Positions 23,073 through 37,000 of a stretch of 64,000 nucleotides of DNA are shown piece by piece. Position 1 is the stretch's first letter. The number at the start of each line of letters is the position of its first letter. The notes beneath the pieces were generated by a model. The model searched no databases and was not told the DNA's origin. It saw nothing but the letters and a program-made list of their open reading frames with translations. The translations under genes and the position numbers were made by a program. Origin of the DNA: Lagopus muta (Eukaryota; Chordata; Aves; Galliformes; Phasianidae); the NCBI RefSeq assembly GCF_023343835.1, contig NC_064437.1:25085001-25149000 (forward strand). The letters run 5' to 3'.

Positions 23073-26023
23073 CGGGGAGGTGGCAGCTTCCAGATCACAG
23101 CTGCCAACCTGCTCCTCCGCCCGAGCCGCAGGAAAAGCCCCAAAAACTCATCCCAGCGTGGTTTGCCAGCAGCCACACATTGATTTCCAGCACTCAGAAA
23201 GGCACAGTGCAAAGCCAGAAGGACGGTTTGGATTTACTTCCTTTCTCAAGCCACTCTCACACATAAAACAGGGGAAAAAAATGACAAAAACTCCACAAAT
23301 CGATATGCCCACCAGCCAGCTGATAGGGCCATCCATCAGCACGCCTGCACGGAGCTAACAATAGGGACAGCACGCTCCATGACAGCCACACCGCACCCTG
23401 GATGGCTCGGGGACACCCCACAGAGCCTCCACTTCTTGGAGAGGGACGAGGACACGTCTGTCTGCACCCTTGGGGCCCTCCCTGCCCCTTGCCATCCCAC
23501 TGTCCCCAGTGGGGACGGAGCAGGCTGACCCTGCAGGCAGGCGTGGGGCTGCTTGGCGCAGAGATCCATTTTCTTTAATTGATGCCGTGCGGCAGCACAA
23601 ACTTACAGCCTGAGCAGCAGCTCTGGAGCGAGCGGCTGCTATATTTATTTCCCTTCAATGACGTCCGTGCCGGACGCGCACAGCGAGCAGGGCAGCACAT
23701 TCCCTTTGCTGGTGTGGGTCAATGCGTGCCTCTCCTGCCTGGACAGCCCCAGTCCATTTTGTTGCACATCCATCCCTGCACCCGCACGGCAGCAGCAGCG
23801 GATCAGCCCCATGTGGGGCAGACGGACAGACGTGGGGCTGTGTGCGGGTGGCTCAGCCCCGCTCTGCAGCCTGGGCTAATTCAATGAGCTGTCTGCCTGG
23901 TGAATTAGCGGCCGTGGCCTCACCAGCATCCATCCTCTCACAGGGCCTAATTGGAACAGAGCAGCGCTGGGGTGGGCTGAGCACCCTGAGGGGCTGCAGC
24001 AGTGGGTGGGAGCCCGAAGATAACCCTGATAGAAGAGACCCCACTGCCTCCCCCTGTCCCACTGGGGCCGCCCTGCATGGCCTCGTGGGAGGGATGTGAT
24101 GGGCACAGGGATGGGAAGCAGCTGTGGGGACCCACCGGTGTCTGCTGGGGCTGGGCAATTCCCAAACGTCCCAGAGTTTTGGTGGGAAGGGAACAATTCC
24201 TGAGAACACGCAGCAGATGGGTGAATGGATCGACTGCAAATACCAGAAGAAATGAGCAACATAAAAAACCATAGAGCAGGAAAAACTTAGAAGGCTCCAA
24301 CAAAGCAAAGCCAAAGTGATCTCCAGCACCAGAGCACTGGAGTGCAGGGGGACCGGGACCTGTGTGCAATGTCTGCAGGCACATTCCATCCCGTCCACCT
24401 TTCTCACCACTTCCACCAAAGGAAGCTCAGCCCCAGGTTTATTTCTCACCCTCTGAGCCAGAACAACCAGTGTGCATCCTACAGGGCAAAGTGGCTGGGG
24501 AACAGGGATGTTCCAAATGTCCCCAGGCACTTTCCTGCCCTAAAACGTGCCAGGGAGCCAGCGGGATTCAATCAGCAAAGATCGTTCAGGGGTAACAAAA
24601 TGGAGCATTGCACAGTTGGGTAGGGCAAGGGAAGAGGGGGCTGTGGGGCAAGGCCTTTGAGCAGGGAGCTCATGGACGTGTGGGACCTCTGCCCACTCAC
24701 CTGGGGCACAGATTAGAAGAGGGCACCACATCCATAAGCCACCATCTGGAAAGAACCAGCAGCCCAGGCCAGGGCTGCAGCAGGCAGCAGGTAACTCTCT
24801 GACCGCTGCCACCCTCCAGAAGCACTCCAAGGGCTGGCAGCAATTATAACCCCACTGTAACACCCGTGGCCCTTCTGCATGGAGAAGGGGCTGCGAAGGG
24901 CGCACAGCCTCTCCCTGTGCATGATGCAAGCACTGCTGCCCGCTGTCAGCAGCCCCCAGCATCTTTGCTGGGAGCATAAACAGAGGTTTGTTGTAATGAC
25001 TCATTAAGGTCTAATTGCATTCCCCCAGCAATACAGGGAAGCAGCCTCCCACGTGCAGCAGTACTACAGCCAAGCAGCTGGGCACCATCCCCTCCCCAAA
25101 AGCGCGGGGCAGACAGAGCGACGCTGCCATCCCCAGAGCAACGGGAGCCCAAAACCCCAGAGCAGCATCGGGTCCGCGCTTCCTTCTATTCCTCATGGGG
25201 GATGCTGAGCTTCAGGGGGGAAGCCGGAAGCTGGATACCTATTGCCAGAGCATCAGCATCACAACAGGGCCTCCATCCTGCAGCATCAAGGCCCTCTGAC
25301 CTCTCCCCTCGCTCTCTTTAAGGGAGACTCCACCAGTCCTATCCACGGTCGCTTTTCAGGGCCGTCACAGGGGAATCACATCATGAAGCCTCTCAGCCTC
25401 ACCAGCAAATGAAGCATGAAATGTGCTTTCAGTAGAACACGGGTAGCAGAGCCCCGATGAATATTTCACCTCGCTGGGATGCAGTGTGGGGTGACGCGGC
25501 TGCAGAGAGAAAGAGGCAGCAGAGCAGGGAGCGCTCCGACCTCGCTAATGCTTTACTGCTGGTTTTGGGTGCAGCCTTAGCAGATCCACAAAGGAGCAGT
25601 GCTTGTAGAGCTGATTCTGCCCATGGCCAAGCTCAGCAGTGCTGCTCAAGCTGGAGAAGCTTTTCCATCTCTGGAAAGGCCTCTACCACACTTGGCCGTT
25701 CCAAACACCACCTTCCAGGCAAGGTTTGGGGATGATCACACCAAAGCAGAGCAGCTGGGCCCCCAGATCCAATCCCAGGGCAGCACTTTGGCCACAAAGT
25801 ATTCAGCTGTCCCTTCTGACAGCACCATGCCCAGCACCCAAAACCCAGGTGAGTCCACCCAAACCACTCCATGTGCAACGGCCATAGGGTGCTCCACCTG
25901 GAATTGCAGAGTGGAACAATGGGGCTGAAACGCAGCACTGTGGAGAGGTGTGGGAGCACATCCCGTGTCCCAGTAGAGTGGGATCATTCCCCTCTTGGAA
26001 TGGCATCTTCGTAGAAGCACAGT

Positions 26024-26056
26024 CCAATTCAAACAATGCTATGATTCTGTGGTTCT
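26024..26056 (+). repeat. Possible CR1 LINE 3' tail remnant
   Basis: A short stretch, 'caattcaaacaatgctatga' followed by 'ttctgtggttc', resembles the last 30-35 bp of CR1. The upstream part is not recognisable, so this is a short remnant or a chance match. It lies in FAM163A intron 1. Confidence 0.45.
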
Positions 26057-26734
26057 TTCATCTCTTCTTGGATAGCTGCTCAACAAGTGAAGCCCTCTGG
26101 GATGGAGAATTTTCCCCCCAAGCCCAGCTCTGAGTCCACAGGACCCCACTGGCAATGATGCTAGATGCGAACGAGCAGCCCAAAGGCACCACAAACAGCA
26201 TCACACAGCAGCTCCACACCTCGGATGCACGAGGACCAACGTGGGGAAGAGGAAGAGAAGCCCCCACGACACAACGCTCCATTGGGTGGAATATTCCGTG
26301 GCCTATCAGAAACCCTCTCCCCTGTAGAGGCAATCAATAGCACACAACGAAAGCTGGCTGGAAATGCTAGGTGCTTCCACATGTCCTTTTGTGGGGAACC
26401 AAACCCTCCAGGATAACCTTAGGAGACAACAAATGGCAGACCCATAACTCAAGCACGGGTCTCCTTCAATTACTGAAGCTCAGCCAGAGACAAACCAGAG
26501 ATCCTCAGGGATAAACAAAGGGGCCAGGCACCATCCACACCCCAAAGAGTCAACGTCGCAAAGTTGGGCAGTGCAATCCCAAAGAGATGAACTGGGGTCC
26601 TGTGGTTCCAGAGCCCTTCGTAGAGCATCCCCTGCCCGGGGGCCGGGGGGGGGGCGGAAAGTTCCAAGCGCTTCATCCCAATCCTTTTTCCCCTATCCCC
26701 TATCCCAGATCCTTTATCCCAAATCCTTGACCCT

Positions 26735-27010
26735 TACCTGGAAGCCGGCACACAGCGGGGTCGGAGGAGAGCAGCGCCGCCGGGCGCGGGCAGGAGGAGG
26801 GGGAGGAGGAGGAGGAGGAGAGACAGAGGAGCGCGCACCGAAGCCCGGGAGGCGCCGAGTGTCCGCCCGGGGGTGGAGGCAGCGGGGAGGAGTTTGCCCG
26901 GTTGCGTGGAGCCGCCCCCAGCCCCGCACCGCCCCCGGCCCCAACCTCGGAGTGTCCCCGCCGTGGAGAAGCTCTGGAGCGGTGCCATTCGTCTCCATCA
27001 CCCGTCCCAC
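26735..27010 (-). promoter_or_regulatory. FAM163A: FAM163A CpG-island promoter and 5' non-coding exon
   Basis: A GC- and CpG-rich block with a strong minus-strand splice donor (CTTCCAG then GTAAGGG; the exon ends at 26738). It contains (GGA)n runs. No start codon is needed here, because the coding exon 4 kb away has an acceptor just before its ATG. The transcription start probably lies near 26950-27000 but cannot be fixed from the sequence. Confidence 0.6.
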
Positions 27011-30000
27011 AGCGCTGCCTTGGCCACGGGACCGCAGGGCAAGAAACGGTTGGTCGGATGGCAGCAGGGTCAGTGCTCCTTTTTTCCATGTCAGTCCCTG
27101 GGAAGGAGTTCCTTTGGGAGCAGAGAAGGAGGTGGGGAACAGCGCTGTGCTTTCCAATCCGTGGAGTTTTATATGAAGCACGTGGGTAGGGGAGCCCCAC
27201 CAGCATGTTTTAGGGTCGGCGGCAGCAGCATGACCCAGTGCACTGCGCAAGCTGAGCATGCTTCCTATTAATTTCAGTTTGGGTTTGGGGGAAATCTCAC
27301 CCCTCTTCATCCTCAGACATCCCAGGACTCCAGTGCAGTCAGCCCTTACAGCATGCAGACATTGCAACCCAACTCGTAGGAGTGGTGTAGGATCCCCTCT
27401 GCCTGCTTCTGCAAGAGAATTTGCTGAAAAGTTTTAAACTGAAGCCAGAAAATGTTTCCGGTCCTGCCTGTGCTCTCTGGCAAAAATTAAAGCTTGGACT
27501 CCACTCCCAGCATCGGCTCTTCAGCCATGTGTTTGCTGGGACACTTGTGCACACAGACACCTCTCTGCTCTGCACACATCCTGACACACCCAGGGGTGCT
27601 CAGGAGCATGGAGCAGTGCTGCTTGGTGACAGAAATGCCACCTCCTGCCCAAATAGAGATTGATGTTGAAGACAGCCCCTGCGTGCTGTACAACCCGAGG
27701 CTGTATATTCCCTCCCAGGCGATGGCTACACTTCAGCAGCACACAGCCCCAGCCCAGGAGCCCCGTGTGTCCTCTCCTCCTGGGGACAGCTGGGGAAAAA
27801 AAAAAACCCTCAAGAAATTTACAAAAAAAATAATACAAACACATTTACTTTCAGCCCAAGAAGGATTTCCCCTCCCACACCCCCCTGCACCAGGAAAAGT
27901 ACTGCTTCCAGCCTTCATGAGTCCTCAGCCTCAATATTTGATGAAGCCTAGCAGCTTTTTTCCGGAGCAGGAAGGAAGCGCAGCTCAATGCGGCAGTGCA
28001 GAGCCATGATCCTGTCTCTATGACCCTCCCTCTTTATGACCCCCTCCCACTACCCTATGGTTCATCCTCTCTGCCCTCTCTCCCTGCTGTCCCCTCCCAG
28101 TGCCAGTACGGTGACATAGGCAGTGGGATACACAGGGGATTCTGCTGGGGTTGAGCCATACCGGGTTCACTGCCTCCCAAAGAAACCACCCCATGGGGCT
28201 GACAGCTGCTGTTACAGGTCATCCCACCTGCCAAAGCACATGGACTGAGGCACACAGTGAGTGGGGAGCCACTCACATGGCACAGCTGTACCTTACAGGA
28301 GCTCGCACTGGTCTAGCAGGGACAGGCAGTGCTGCACTGGGGGCCAACAAAGAGGGGATGTGGAGGTGCCAACGTGACCCCAACCCTGAGCCCAGTGCAC
28401 AGCTGAGAGCCTCCAATGCAGCTCAGACCCCTCCACTGCAGGCCCTGCCTGCCCAACAGAGCCCAGCCTTGGCCTCATTTCAGGCTGGGCAAGAGACGGT
28501 CCAGCCCCAGAGGTAGTGAAATGATGCTGAACCTCCTAATGGAGTTTGACAGCAGTGGGATTAAAAGCACGGGTGAGTTCGCAACCCCTCTGCAATCAGC
28601 TCCTGCTTTAAAGAGCTGAACCAGAAAAAGGAGAGCTCCTGGCAGCAGGGTACTGGGAGGGGAGCGCGCATGCATGCACACAGGCTGCTGCCCTGGGGAG
28701 CAGCTCCAGCACTGCGCAGCACCCACAGGAACCCCTCCTCTTCCTCACTGCTGGGAGCAGGAATGGCAGAGAACACCCAGGCTGCTGGGCATGGATCAGC
28801 AGAGCCAGGAAGACCCACCTGGGTGCGAACAGGTGCTCAGCAGGACACCCAGAGACCATATGTCCTCAGGGAGCAGTGCCCAGAGCCCCACCACCAAGCA
28901 CTGAGCCCCACAGCACAGCCCCGCACCAACTGAACCCACATCTCCCCCAGCAGCTCTGCTCCGAGTCTTCCATGCCCCTGTGGTAGGAACATCTCAGCAC
29001 AAGAATGACCCCAAACAACTTGTAAGCAGTGCAGTTCACTCATTCTGCTTGGTAACCTTCAAAAAGCCATCAGCTCCTCAGCACTGCCCACACCCTGCTC
29101 ATCCCAAAGCCACCCCTGCAGCTGCTCAGCACCAGCTAATAGGGGCAAAGAGTTTTAATTCGCCTCTGAGCACAGGGAGCCCTGCAGACAGTGCACATGC
29201 TGGGGAAGGGAAGCACTGATGGGTTCTGGCACAGGGGCTGAAAAGGCAGTTCTGGCTCAAGACCTCATTCTGCAGTGACCTGTGTTGTGAACGTGCTTTT
29301 TTCCCTTTTTCTTGCTAAATGGAAAGAAAAATAAATCCTTCCAGGTCAGAGGAAAGAAAAGCACTTACTCATGGGTCAAGTGAAGCAATGTGAAGCAGCC
29401 TTGAGTGCAGCTTTACCTTCCCTAAACCGTGCAACGATTCCATTTTCACTGGGAAAAAAAAACAAAAGACACCACCACCTAAAAATAAAAAAAGAGAATG
29501 GTTTTGGTGTTAGGAGCATTTCGTTTTTTTAAAGCCAAGCTGACTTGCTGGATAAGCTCCACTTTGTGAAGCATAGGGCAACCCAAAGGCACACAGGAAA
29601 GCAGATGGAGGAAGCAGAGCTGGAATACTTCAGCCCTCTGAAATAGCAGAGCCACCCCGGTACCCCTCAGGTCCAGGTTTTGGGGTGCAGCCCCACTCCT
29701 AGAGTCTCAGCCAGGAACCCCCATATTTCCATCACCCCAACCCACCACCCCAGATGACTCCCCCATACCACAGCTCCACACGTTGTCCAAGTCCATTAGC
29801 ACGTCCCTGGGGCACACATACCTCGCCAGCACTCTGCTAACCCCGGCTTTCAAGGAGAGCTGCAGGGCTGTACTGCCTTTCCATTTTTCATTTGCTTTGA
29901 ACACTTTGGTCCTGTACCCCAGGGGCTCCCGGTCAATAATCACTGTTACAAAGAAATTGCGCAGCTTCCTTCAAGCTTTGCAGCTTGCCCAGGTTCACCC

Positions 30001-30619
30001 CACACCCAGGGAGCAGGGATGCAGGTGCAGCATCACACTTCAGTCCCTGAAGCAACAATCTCTCTTTTTCCACCTTCTTAAGCAATAAATGGACAGCCAG
30101 AGACCTGCTGGGAATGAGAAACATGACCTGAGCTGTACTGGAAAGATCAGCCAAGGTCTCCAGGAGTAGGGGAGCAGCCCCAGGAGCAGGGTTGTTTGGG
30201 TTTTTAGATATCTGCTGATATTGCAGCAGGAGCAGTACTCACATAGCAAGCAGCAGCAGCAGCATGGCAGGCACAACCTCCACGATCCCACCAGTCACAC
30301 GTCATCCCACATGCAGTGCTTGTAGCCCGGAACGTGCTCCCAACCACATCTCAGCAGTTGAAGGAGCTCCTAAGCTATGGGGGAAGCCTCGATGCTGTGT
30401 AATGCTTGCTGGCCTCCCCCCTTGGGTTTGCCTGTTCCCATCAGCAGTGTCTGTGTCTCCCATTCTGAGATCCCAAATGCACCTCCTATCCCCAATTACA
30501 GTCCTGTGAGATGAGAACAGGCAGGATCCAGCCAGCAGCTCCCCAAAACAGCTTCATCGCCCTGCTGCTTGGCGAGCTGGAGGAGATGAGAGGTGATGGC
30601 CTTGAAGCTGAACCCGAGG

Positions 30620-30815
30620 GTCCAGGGTGAATATTGGGAAAAACTTCTGCTCAGAAGAGCAGTTGTGCATTGGCACAGCCTGTCCATGGAGGTAGTGCAC
30701 CCTGGGGGTGTTCAATAACAGTGCACTGAAGGATGTGGTCAGTGGTGGGAATAGGATGGGGTTGGACTTGGGGATCTTAGAGCTCTTTTCCCATCTTCAT
30801 GACTCCGTAAGATGC
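30620..30815 (+). repeat. CR1 LINE 3' fragment
   Basis: Plus-orientation CR1: 'gggtgaatattgggaaaaac', 'ggtcagtggtgggaatagga', 'tggggttggacttggggatc' and a worn 3' end, 'tcttcatgactccgtaaga'. Intergenic. Confidence 0.8.
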
Positions 30816-33461
30816 AGCTGCCCTGGTCAGCCCCTCCCTGTGAGCTGTTCCTGTGCGATTCAGGGGTTGCTGAGAGGCACAGGGATGTTTCCCACCCTGG
30901 TAGAGTCTTTCCAGCAGCTCCTTCCCTCCGGGATCCCCCTAGAGGAGCAGTTTCAGGCTGAAGAGAACAGAGCTGTGCCTCGGCCGCCACCTAGCAGCGA
31001 CCCAGTAGAGCTGGGGACGCGGAGACAGCCAGCAGAGCTGTGCCAAGGCACTGCGCAGTCCTCTGCACGAGCAGTCTGCAAACACACGGCCGAGACAGCC
31101 AAGCTGCATCTACTTTTACCTTTCTGTGTTTCAGGACATCCCACCCCGGCCTCGTATCAGCACTACACACCCAGCACCCTAAGAGACAACTCTGCTCTCC
31201 ACATCCACGCGTGGGGCACTGAGGGATAAGAGAAGGCTGCCAGGACCACCAGCATCCCCAAAAACCACCATCAGCAGCGAAGGACGTCACTACAAAGCAG
31301 TGTCAGCCCACACCAGCAGCACAGCCAGCTGCCTGTTTCACCAGCACCTCAATCCTGTCACCATTTCCCCAAGCTGCTCAGAACTATCCACATCCTTCCC
31401 TCTTTCTGGGGGTAAGGCTCTGAGCCAAAGGGCTTCAGGGTGGTGACTTGTGATTTTGGTCCATTTAGAAAGCATTTATTTTGGACCAAAAAACCAGAAA
31501 ACACACAGCATCTCTGCCAAAGTAGGTCTGGGCTGGATGAGCCAGCCTACCTCTAGAGTCCATCTCTTTCTGCACCTGTCACTCACAATTTCTGGTGTTC
31601 TCTATCAAAAAACAGCCCAGAAAACAGGTTGTTCTGCTCTGGACCATTCACACACTTGCAAGGTGGGAATGGGAACGCAATGACAGCATCCAAAAACAAC
31701 TTAGCATGCAGCCGATACAGCAGTGAAACCTGCTGCTAGGGATGGGGCTATGGAGAAGGCAATCAGCAGGCAGGAGGAAGAGCTTTCTGGGTGATTTAAG
31801 AGATCAAAATTCTCAAGAATATCTGAGACTCAATTAAGGCACCATCACAGTCCCTGACCCAGTGCAGAACGTGCCTTGGTTGAGCCAGGCAGCGATGGAA
31901 GCAGTGCCAGAGACGGACCAGACCACAAACCAGCAGGGGAAAGGGATCAAACAAAAGCTGGCAGGGAGGGGAATAGAGCCAGGGCAGAGCTCAGGTCTGG
32001 AGAAAGGCACCTATGTGCCCACAGGTTAGATAAAGCCAAGACCCAGCTGCTCCTGGCTGGAACAGGAGGCTCCTGACCCAATCACCACCTGGCTCTCTTC
32101 TCTATAACGTTTAACAGCAAGCTTTTATCCTCAGCCAGCTGTTTTATTATTCCAGAGGCAGAGTCATGAACCTCACCACTAAATAAACTCAATGCAAAAA
32201 AGACAGGAGGAATCACAGGGCTTGAAAGAAGTGCTGAAGAGCTACCAAAAGCAGCAGGACGCTGCCTATAAGCAGCTGCTCTAGGTAGTGCTCTAGGTAG
32301 CTTGGCTCGAGGACAACTCCCAGAACTGAGTTCAGGGGCTTTGCCTTTGACTGAGCTGTCCTGGGAGACAGTCCCCACATAGCCATTCAAGTCCCAGTGA
32401 CTCTGGACAAACCAGGGCACCCCAAGATACCCGCCTGCACTTTTTGCAATAGGGCAGAAAGCTACCAAGCAATTTGATTTTTTTTTTTTGCACAGCCCAA
32501 AAGTTCAGCATTCCTATCCTTCCCTCATAGATGCTATTCCTCCTCCACAGGAGAGGAGCTGCCACAGAAGTAGATCTCTAGGAGATAAAAACAGATGTTG
32601 CCCTCCTCTTTGGGAGGAAGTGAGGAAAGCAGACCTTCCAGGAGCATTCAGCTCACTCAAATCCCAGCTACAAAACCAAGCAGATGTTACAGCCCATGCC
32701 ATATGGGGAACAAAGATCCAGTATATCAAAATAAAACTGACCCCATCTTAGTGTTTGAAAGGACACAAAATGCTTTCTTTCCTTTTATTCCCTCCCAGAC
32801 TGCCCCCTACTCAGGTCACAGAGATACACATCCAATTTTCCCTGAGTTCTCATCCCAAGGCATCACAGTAACTGTTTTCCCACAGAAATGGGAACTCAAC
32901 TACCCCAGGCACAGAAACCTCCCTGTCACATCAGGGAGAACTGGGAAAAGAAAATTCTGCAGAAATGTTCCCAGTTGAGAGCTTTTATTAGATTGTAATG
33001 AGCAGAAAAACTAAGACAAAAAGCACTCAAACCTAGCCAGCTCCATTGCCCACGCAACTCTGAGCAAGCACAAGTGTTTCATCCATTTTTATGCTAGAAG
33101 ACAAACACTTTTGTTACAACCTCATGGCCTTAACACAGGACCAGAAAGTCAGGCAACTTCTGACACTCCCTGTAGGGCTACACAGCTGCTGCACAATGCA
33201 TAACTCCTGCAGCTCTCAACTTCTCTGCTTTCACCTCCTTTCACTGGCTTTTTGCCCAGTTGATCCCTAACAACACCCATTTTTCTTTCTTGCTCTCTGC
33301 AGTTTTACCCTTCTTTTTGAATGTGGATCACAACTAAATGGTGAAATTCAACGAAAGTAGTCATCTTTCTTTCACCAGTGCTTCTCAGGGAAAACTCTTG
33401 GGTCGGAATCAACTGGGCACACAGTTCATTCCTAGAAAGGAAGCCCTCACCAGCCAGTGAG

Positions 33462-33622
33462 ATACCAGCACAGGCTGCCCAGAGAGGTGGTGGGGTCACT
33501 GCCCCTGGAGGTGTTCAAGCAAAAGCTACATGCTGCACTGACTGACATGGCCCAGAGCAGACTACAGGCATGGGCTGATGGTTGGGTTAGATGGTCATAG
33601 CGGTCTTTCCAACCATAACGTA
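33462..33622 (+). repeat. CR1 LINE 3' fragment
   Basis: Plus-orientation CR1: 'ggctgcccagagaggtggtg', 'cccctggaggtgttcaagca', 'gggctgatggttgggttaga' and 'ggtcatagcggtctttccaa'. The terminal tail is truncated. It lies just beyond the 3' end of TDRD5. Confidence 0.85.
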
Positions 33623-34004
33623 CTTGAAGGGAGCACATAAACAGGAGAGAGAATGGCTGTTTACGAGGATGGATAGTGATAAGGCTGGCATACAGCTCTC
33701 CTAATGGCAAGGACTGAGCAAGAGCACTGACTGTGTTAAAAAAAAAGATGGAAGAAAACATAACCACCTCCTGTACACAATGATGAAACCACACAGACAC
33801 CGAGGGAGGGATGCATTTCCAGTTTTCCTCTCCTCAGGTTAGAACACAACGTGACACTCGAGATGTTCTTCTGAATCATTAAAGAGCAATAAAGCAAGAC
33901 CAGTACAAGAAAAACAGAGTATTTTCCTCAACTCAAAGAAACACGTGCTACAGGCACCAGGTATGTCTGAGAAAATGTCACACAGGTTTTTCAAACAAGT
34001 GCTT

Positions 34005-34010
34005 TTTAAT
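34005..34010 (-). terminator. TDRD5: Probable poly(A) signal of TDRD5 (minus strand)
   Basis: ATTAAA on the minus strand, 84 bp after the stop codon at 34094. It is the common variant signal. The short 3' UTR is plausible, but a more distal site cannot be excluded. Confidence 0.5.
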
Positions 34011-34093
34011 TAAAAGAATGACAGCACAGTAATATTTCACTGCTCTACGGAGCCTTCCTCAGCAGCAGCTCCATCTGCTTCTCTCACCTCTTC

Positions 34094-37000
34094 TTACAGC
34101 TCCTTTCTTGGGCCTGGGAGCCAGTGGAAGTAGCCATGACAAGTGGCTAAGCGTGCAGCAGCTGCCAACACCGCAGACAAGGTGGTAGGAGGGACGTAGA
34201 GCTTGCAGGACATCTCTTGCTCACACAGACCTCTGCCACTGCACTGCACAAGTGCAAGATTCTCAGGGAGGTCTTTGTTCTTCATTTTCTCATCACCTGC
34301 ATAAGGAAGAAGGAAAATATCCGCATGAATCTCTTAAGAGTTTCAGCTTAGACAGCAGCATCTGTTTGCTGTACTTGATCAAGTGATTGCATGGCTACTT
34401 CCCACTGCAAACTCACTGAATTAACTTGGAAAAGGTGAAATCCAAGAGGTTCTCTCTATCTCCCCCCAGCTCTCATCCCTATTCCCCCCAGAGGTGGGAA
34501 AGAAGACTCAAAGTGAATAAGATCCTATCTTGAAGATTAGGGCCTCAACTCCAGAGAAACAGCAAACTGCTCTATTTCAAGAAACAAACATACACTATCT
34601 CAGGCAAGCCACTTCACTTTGGCTTGTAAATTGGGCAACTTGCACATGGGGGCTGAAAATTCTTTCATTATTTTGAAAACAGGAAAAAAAAAAAACACCC
34701 TTGTGGACTTTTTAAAGTTAAAAAAGTGCTTTTCTCCCTTACAGCTAGAAGGAGAGGCTCACTATGGAATGAACACAGCCTGATGTAAGGAATGGAAAAA
34801 ACAAAAACTTCAGCATGAGAAGTGTAGAAAGTCTAGGAACCACAAAAAAAAAACCAAAAACCCTGGGAGAAAAACACCTCAATTCACTATGCTTACAGAG
34901 GTTGAAACAAAGCATTGCATCCAGCCATTTATTTTTGTCACAGCTCATCCCACAGAAATACCAACAAGTCCATCAGGTCTAGCAAAGAAGCAGCACTAGG
35001 ATACTTTCACATTGACTGCAGGTCTCAAGGGACAGTAAGAGTTTGCTCAGCTTTCCTCTACATTAAACTTTACTGATAAATCCATTCGTACTGTTACGGT
35101 TGTCCAGCATAAATGGTGCTGCCATAAGCAGAAGAGAGGCATGTAGAACTTCACAAGACTGGGCTTTGTTGGAAAATCGTTGTACATTATTAGGGCCATT
35201 TTGGCTCATTTCTGCTGGTTGCTTGACATAGAGGAAGGAGAAGTAGTCTTCCAATGACTTGAAGAAAACAGTAGGCCTTAAGGACTCTCCAAGAGGATGA
35301 GGTGTCTGCAATTATATTAAAACAAACAAACAATAAACCCTCAGGAGAGGGTGCAATTAGTGCACACTCAGTTCATTAGCTGCCCTGACCTTCATGACTT
35401 CCCTCAGAGTTCATAAAGAACTGACATGTCAGCAACAGGAATTTTTCAAAATACTGGCTACTTGCAACCCCAGCAAAAGGGCAGCTCTTCCTGCACAGTG
35501 AGCTGAAAAGAGTGGCAGATTATTACAGGATACTAATTAGCATGTCTTAGCAAAGAACAGCTGGCTCATCTCTCAGCAGCCCCACGCAGAACAAGTGACT
35601 GCGATGACAGAGGGAGTTTCTGCAAGGGAGTGAGAACTGAGTCAGAAGAAGTTCCTCTGCGTTTTTTACCAAAAATACAAATTAAATTTAAGCTCCAGAG
35701 ATGACCACCTACATCTCAGTCAAAGAATGGGACTGAAGCCAGTGTTTTTATTTACTGATTCAGCATGAAGCATGACAGAATAGTGAAACAGGCAAGCCAC
35801 GGTGCAATTCATCTGCCCAACTGTAGCTGTTCAAAAATTAGGTGCCCGTTCTCTAGGCCTCTTCTGCTGAAGCAGCAGCAAAAAGGCACCCACCTCCAGA
35901 TGAGGTGAATCAGCCTCTGGTGAGAGAGCATTCAGACTATTAGCCCAGAACAAAACAGTTTTACACAAGGTGATTCAAGAAGTTTAGGTTGGCCACTCAC
36001 AGGGGGATTGTGAGAAGCTTCTGAAGCAGCAAGGACAGCCTCAGGGCTGGGCAACAGAAGTATAATGCTGGTAGGATAACAAGGCAATAACCTGAACAAG
36101 TATGAGAGCCTCATTAACCAGCTACTCAGCTTGATACCATCAGCCCACTAACAATTTCTGCCTAACATGCAGTAAAAACTAGAGTGCTAGAATAAGAAAG
36201 AAAATACCATTAAAAGGTAATCATCCCCTCTGATAACCATGCTGTCTTTGCTGGGGGACTCAAAGCGTCACTGCCACTTCAAGACAAAGAAGGAACATTC
36301 ATGGAGGAAAGGCAGACTGTGGAAGGGTCTATGACTATTGGAAAAAGCTGGAAGGCACACAAGTCATAAGGAAGCTGTCCAGAAAAGATAAAAGAAATAG
36401 TATGCCCTACAGTGCTGTGAGGGGCAGGAAATAAGGAAGGCACCATCTACACTTCCTCCTGATTCACGCAATTAAGATCATCACCACTAAAAGGAAAGCA
36501 TGAACAATGAAAACTGGAAAAGGGGTGGAATACCACCTGGCAACACCACAGGTACCAACATCTACTGAGGCTAAGGGATCGAGATGACACAGAGAAAGGA
36601 AAAGCTTCTGTTTGTCACAGCTAGCTGATTAGAGCACTTCTTCCCTTGGTGTCTATAGGCAGGATTTAGCTTTTCATCTCATGGTCTTCCTTAACAGAAA
36701 ATCCTGTCACTTTCTCTAAAGCTTCTAAAGCGATTAAGCCAGGGGCAGACAACATGCCCACGATCCAGCTGGGAAATTCCTATGCTTCTATACCCACGTG
36801 GTTTCATACTTGCAGGGGAATGCTTAAGTCAGCTCACAAGGAGTGAAGAAGGGCCAGATTTGATCCATGAAGTGCTGACACTGACACTTTATTCCATAAC
36901 GCCCTGATGTACCAGTGAAACACTAGTGTTCCTGGTGCTGCTGATAATACAGCAACAAAGAGGTAAATGTACACCTCCGGACCCATACTAAAAGCCAATC

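Larger units (their letters stand above)
27011..33984. other. Intergenic region between FAM163A and TDRD5
   Basis: About 7 kb without a gene I can support. It holds two CR1 fragments (30620-30815 and 33462-33622, listed separately) and short A-rich runs. The longest open frame (27494-28009, plus, 171 codons) has no recognisable domain, poor composition and no splice context. Regulatory elements may be present but I cannot identify them. Confidence 0.6.

Noticed and set aside
27494-28009. 171-codon open frame on the plus strand between FAM163A and TDRD5
   Set aside because: Low-complexity proline/serine-rich translation with no known motif and no promoter or splice pattern. Not supported as a gene.
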